From Pseudothauera hydrothermalis (GTDB taxonomy: Bacteria; Pseudomonadota; Gammaproteobacteria; Burkholderiales; Rhodocyclaceae), in the NCBI RefSeq assembly GCF_003345255.1, contig NZ_CP029331.1, positions 2,356,001-2,420,000 on the forward strand: DNA of 64,000 bases, given 5' to 3'. The notes below the pieces were generated by a model. It saw only the letters and a list, made by a program, of their open reading frames with translations. It ran no database searches and was not told where the DNA came from. Below, piece after piece: positions 60,847 to 64,000 of the stretch. A program made the translations under genes and the position numbers. How positions within the stretch are numbered: position 1 is the first letter of the stretch; every line of letters begins with the position of its first letter.

Positions 60847-61992
60847 ATGCCCGGCCTGCTGCCCGATGTCGATCCCGATGGCCTGCTCGAATACTCGGTG
60901 GTCTATACCGACCGCTCGCTGAACCACATGTCGCGCGCCTTCCAGGGCGTGATGTGCGATCTGTCGGCGTTATTGAAGAAGGTCTATCGCGCCCAGGCGG
61001 TGGCCATCGTGCCCGGCAGCGGTACTTTTGCCATGGAGGCGGTTGCACGCCAGTTCGCCACTGGACGCAACACACTGGTGATCCGCAATGGCTGGTTCAG
61101 CTATCGGTGGACCCAGATTTTCGACATGGGCGGCATTCCAGCCGCATCGGTGGTGCTCAAAGCGCGGCCGACGAGCGACCAGCCTCAGGCGCCGTTTATC
61201 CCACCGCCGATCGACGAAGTCGTCGCCGCGATCCGTGAGCACCGCCCTGAAGTGGTCTTTGCGCCTCATGTGGAAACCTCCGCCGGCATGATCCTGCCCG
61301 ACGCCTATTTGCGTGCAGTGGCCGACGCGGTGCATGCCGTGGGCGGCCTGTTCGTGCTCGACTGCATCGCCTCCGGTGCGATCTGGGTGGACATGGAGGC
61401 GACCGGCGTCGACATCCTGATCAGCGCGCCGCAAAAAGGCTGGAGCAGCTCGCCCTGCTGTGGCCTGGTGATGCTGGGCGAAGCCGCGCGCGCACGGATC
61501 GATGCCACCGACAGCACCAGTTTCGCCTGTGACCTGAAAAAGTGGTTGCAGATCATGGCCGCCTTTGAAAGCGGCGGCCACGCCTACCACGCCACCATGC
61601 CCACCGACGGCCTACGCCGGCTGCGCGACAGCATGCTGGAGACCGAACAGCGCGGCTTCGAAACGATGCGCGCCGCGCAAGAAGCGCTCGGCGCCCGGGT
61701 GCGCGGGCTACTGGAAGCACACGGTTTTCCCAGCGTGGCCGCTGAAGGCTTCAAGGCACCGGGGGTGGTGGTGAGCTACACCGACGATGAGGCCATCAAA
61801 AGCGGCGCGGCTTTCGCTGCCGCCGGGCTGCAGACTGCGGCCGGCGTGCCGCTGCAATGCGACGAGCCGGCGGATTTCAAAACTTTCCGGATCGGCTTGT
61901 TTGGCCTGGACAAGCTCAACGATATCGACGGTACGGTCATGCGGCTGCAGCGTGCGCTGGAGGCGCTGCGCCCCGCTTTGCGCGCGCACTGA
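60847..61992 (+). CDS. Class V PLP aminotransferase (alanine-glyoxylate/serine type)
   Basis: The 381-residue fold-type I PLP enzyme has PGSGTFAMEAVARQF near the N terminus, the aspartate of LFVLDCIASGAIW, and the PLP lysine Lys197 in ISAPQKGWSSSPCCGLVML. The family includes alanine-glyoxylate, serine-pyruvate and aminoethylphosphonate transaminases; substrate is not resolvable here. An exceptionally good ribosome site (AAGGAGGTGA) precedes the ATG at 60847. It converges with the efflux pump gene across 27 bases. Confidence 0.9.
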   Translation: MPGLLPDVDPDGLLEYSVVYTDRSLNHMSRAFQGVMCDLSALLKKVYRAQAVAIVPGSGTFAMEAVARQFATGRNTLVIRNGWFSYRWTQIFDMGGIPAASVVLKARPTSDQPQAPFIPPPIDEVVAAIREHRPEVVFAPHVETSAGMILPDAYLRAVADAVHAVGGLFVLDCIASGAIWVDMEATGVDILISAPQKGWSSSPCCGLVMLGEAARARIDATDSTSFACDLKKWLQIMAAFESGGHAYHATMPTDGLRRLRDSMLETEQRGFETMRAAQEALGARVRGLLEAHGFPSVAAEGFKAPGVVVSYTDDEAIKSGAAFAAAGLQTAAGVPLQCDEPADFKTFRIGLFGLDKLNDIDGTVMRLQRALEALRPALRAH

Positions 61993-62019
61993 CGGGCGCG
62001 CACCACCGCACCCGTCCGC

Positions 62020-64000
62020 TCACGCCTGCCCGATCGGCACGATCCGCGCCGCCCCGCGCTGACTGCGGCGCAGCTGCCAATCCTTGACCAGCGCGTAGAG
62101 CGCGGGGATCACCGCCAGGGTCAGCACGGTGGAGGAGATCATCCCGCCCACCATGGGCGCGGCGATGCGGCTCATCACCTCCGAACCGGTGCCGGTGCTC
62201 CACATGATGGGCAGCAGGCCGGCCATGATCGCCACCACGGTCATCATCTTCGGCCGCACCCGCTCCACCGCGCCTTCCATGATCGCGTGGTAGAGGTCGG
62301 CCGCGCCGGGCAGCCGCCCTTCGGCTGCGCGCTCGGCACGAATCCGGCGCCATGCCTGATCCAAATAGAGCAGCATCACCACGCCGGTCTCTGCCGCCAC
62401 GCCGGCCAGGGCGATGAAGCCCACCGCCACCGCCACGCTCATGTTGTAGCCCAGCCACCACATCAGCCAGACGCCGCCGACCAGTGCGAAGGGCACCGAC
62501 AGCATGACGATCAGGGTCTCGGTCAGGCGCCGGAAGTTCAGATAGAGCAGCACGAAGATGATCGCCAGGGTGAGCGGCACCACCACGATCAGCTTGGCCT
62601 TGGCGCGCTCCATGTACTCGAACTGCCCCGACCAGGTGGCGTAGTAGCCGGGCGGGAAGCGGACCTTCGCGGCCACCGCCTGCTGAGCCTCCTTCACATA
62701 AGAGCCGATGTCGCGGTCGCGGATGTCGATGAACACATAGGCAACGAGCAAAGCGTTTTCGGTCTTGATTCCGGGCGGGCCGTTGCGCAAATGAATATCG
62801 GCGAGCTGGCCGAGCGGGATCATGCCCGCGGCTGCCGGCACCAAGACCTCGGTGGCGATACGCTGCGGGTCGTCACGCAGGGCGCGCGGATAGCGCACGC
62901 TGATGTCGTAGCGCTCCAGGCCCTCCACCGCGGTGGTCACCGGCGCGCCACCCAGTGCGGTGGCCACCACCTGCTGGAAGTCACCCACGGTGATGCCGTA
63001 GCGCGCCAATTGCTCGCGGCGCGGGACGATGTCCAGGTAGTAGCCGCCGGTGGCACGCTCGGCATAGGCGCTCGATGTGCCTGGCACGTCTTTCACTGCC
63101 TGCTCGATTTCGCGCGCCAGCTGCTCGATAGTGGCGAGATCCTTGCCGAACACCTTCACCCCCACCGGGGTGCGGATGCCGGTGGACAGCATGTCGATGC
63201 GCGCCTTGATCGGCATGGTCCACGAGTTGGCGACCCCTGGGAACTTGAGCGCCGCGTCCATCTCGGCGATCAGCTTGTCCACCGTCATGCCGGGACGCCA
63301 CTCGTACGCCGGTTTGAGGTTGATCACCGTCTCGAACATCTCGATCGGCGCCGGGTCGGTGGCGCTCGCGGCGCGCCCGGCCTTGCCGTACACCGACTCG
63401 ACTTCGGGGAAGGTCTTGATCACCCGGTTGGTCACCGCCAGCAGGCGGGACGCTTCGGTCACCGACATGCCCGGCAGCGAAGCCGGCATGTAGAAGATGG
63501 CGCCTTCATCGAGCGTGGGCATGAACTCCGAGCCGATCTGCCGTGCCGGGAACACGGTGGCGGCCATCGACGCCAGCGCCAGCACCAGGGTAAGCCACTT
63601 GTGGCGCATCACCCACTGGATGATCGGCCGGTACACCCGGATCAGCAAGCGGTTTACCGGGTTCTTCTGCTCCGGCATGATGCGCCCGCGGATGAAGAAC
63701 ATCATCAGCACCGGCACCAGGGTCACCGACAGCAGCGCGGCGCCCGCCATGGCGAAGGTCTTGGTGAAAGCCAGCGGGCTGAACAGCCGCCCTTCCTGCC
63801 CTTCCAGCGTGAACACCGGCAGGAAGGACACGGTGATGATCAACAGCGAGAAGAACAGCGCCGGGCCGACCTCCTTGCAGGCGGCGATCATGGTCATCGC
63901 GCGCTCGTGCTGCGTGGCCTCCGGCGCCAGGCGTTCCAGGCGCTTGTGGGCGTTCTCGATCATCACGATGGCCGCATCCACCATCGCGCCGATGGCAATC
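62020..64000 (-). CDS. cusA: CusA/CzcA-type heavy-metal RND efflux pump (5' end beyond window)
   Basis: The last 660 or so residues of an RND transporter of about 1040 are visible. Motifs include IAIGAMVDAAIVMIENAHKRLE, IGSEFMPTLDEGAIFYMPASLPGMSV and NSWTMPIKARIDMLSTGIRTPVGVKVFGKD, close to CusA, then a second membrane block with FALVGGVWLMWWLGYNMSVAVAVGFIALAGVAAETG. It exports monovalent copper/silver or divalent cations from periplasm through an outer-membrane channel. Methionines around MPIKARIDM favour copper/silver, but the metal is inferred. Frame continues off the window edge. Confidence 0.92.
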   Translation of the reverse strand, partial: IAIGAMVDAAIVMIENAHKRLERLAPEATQHERAMTMIAACKEVGPALFFSLLIITVSFLPVFTLEGQEGRLFSPLAFTKTFAMAGAALLSVTLVPVLMMFFIRGRIMPEQKNPVNRLLIRVYRPIIQWVMRHKWLTLVLALASMAATVFPARQIGSEFMPTLDEGAIFYMPASLPGMSVTEASRLLAVTNRVIKTFPEVESVYGKAGRAASATDPAPIEMFETVINLKPAYEWRPGMTVDKLIAEMDAALKFPGVANSWTMPIKARIDMLSTGIRTPVGVKVFGKDLATIEQLAREIEQAVKDVPGTSSAYAERATGGYYLDIVPRREQLARYGITVGDFQQVVATALGGAPVTTAVEGLERYDISVRYPRALRDDPQRIATEVLVPAAAGMIPLGQLADIHLRNGPPGIKTENALLVAYVFIDIRDRDIGSYVKEAQQAVAAKVRFPPGYYATWSGQFEYMERAKAKLIVVVPLTLAIIFVLLYLNFRRLTETLIVMLSVPFALVGGVWLMWWLGYNMSVAVAVGFIALAGVAAETGVVMLLYLDQAWRRIRAERAAEGRLPGAADLYHAIMEGAVERVRPKMMTVVAIMAGLLPIMWSTGTGSEVMSRIAAPMVGGMISSTVLTLAVIPALYALVKDWQLRRSQRGAARIVPIGQA

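Overview
The window is about 64 kb of GC-rich chromosome from a betaproteobacterium, most likely Rhodocyclales (Azoarcus/Thauera/Aromatoleum-like). That placement is an inference. It rests on the linked hisGD..BHAFIE-hinT-tatAB genes, an mlaFEDACB locus divergent from kdsD-kdsC-lptC-lptA, two phasin genes, a ferredoxin-dependent indolepyruvate oxidoreductase, and a pyruvate dehydrogenase E3 that carries its own lipoyl domain.

Layout. 1-7.5 kb: Tat translocase genes, a HIT protein and a complete histidine pathway except HisZ, with hisC inverted inside the cluster. 7.6-16.4 kb: an Rnk-like protein, a flavoprotein, murA, a BolA-type protein, an ABC-2 exporter and the Mla phospholipid transport operon. 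16.5-20 kb: the Kdo/LPS transport genes kdsD-kdsC-lptC-lptA, followed by an enoyl-CoA hydratase where lptB is usually found. 20.2-31.1 kb: a phasin gene, then a long minus-strand series (miaB, phoH, ybeY, corC, lnt, glyQ, glyS, gmhB, plsC) serving tRNA/rRNA maturation, envelope lipids and LPS heptose synthesis. 31.1-39.8 kb: an accessory hot spot between tRNA genes (Met, Ala, Phe). It holds IS3 and ISAs1 relics, an IS21 element, a DUF2924/serine-recombinase/twin-HTH module, a fresh ISAs1-type insertion with a 10-bp target duplication, and a defective IS481-like transposase. 39.9-48.2 kb: a pterin dehydratase, TsaC/Sua5, purK-purE, folD, iorB-iorA and a cation/proton antiporter. 48.3-53 kb: a FixJ-type regulator and a large PAS histidine kinase, divergent from an orphan amino-acid-type binding protein. 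53.2-59.6 kb: aceE-aceF-lpdA. 59.6-64 kb: a second phasin, a small unknown protein, a class V aminotransferase and the 5'-truncated (by the window edge) end of a CusA-type efflux pump.

How it fits together. Most of the window is housekeeping: histidine and purine synthesis, cell-wall precursor and outer-membrane maintenance, translation and central carbon entry. The two unlinked phasin genes share a closely matched promoter/operator arrangement, which suggests one regulator of polyhydroxyalkanoate granules. The novelty is concentrated in the tRNA-bounded accessory region. There the order of several insertions can be read from the DNA, and a little-described recombinase module sits beside them.
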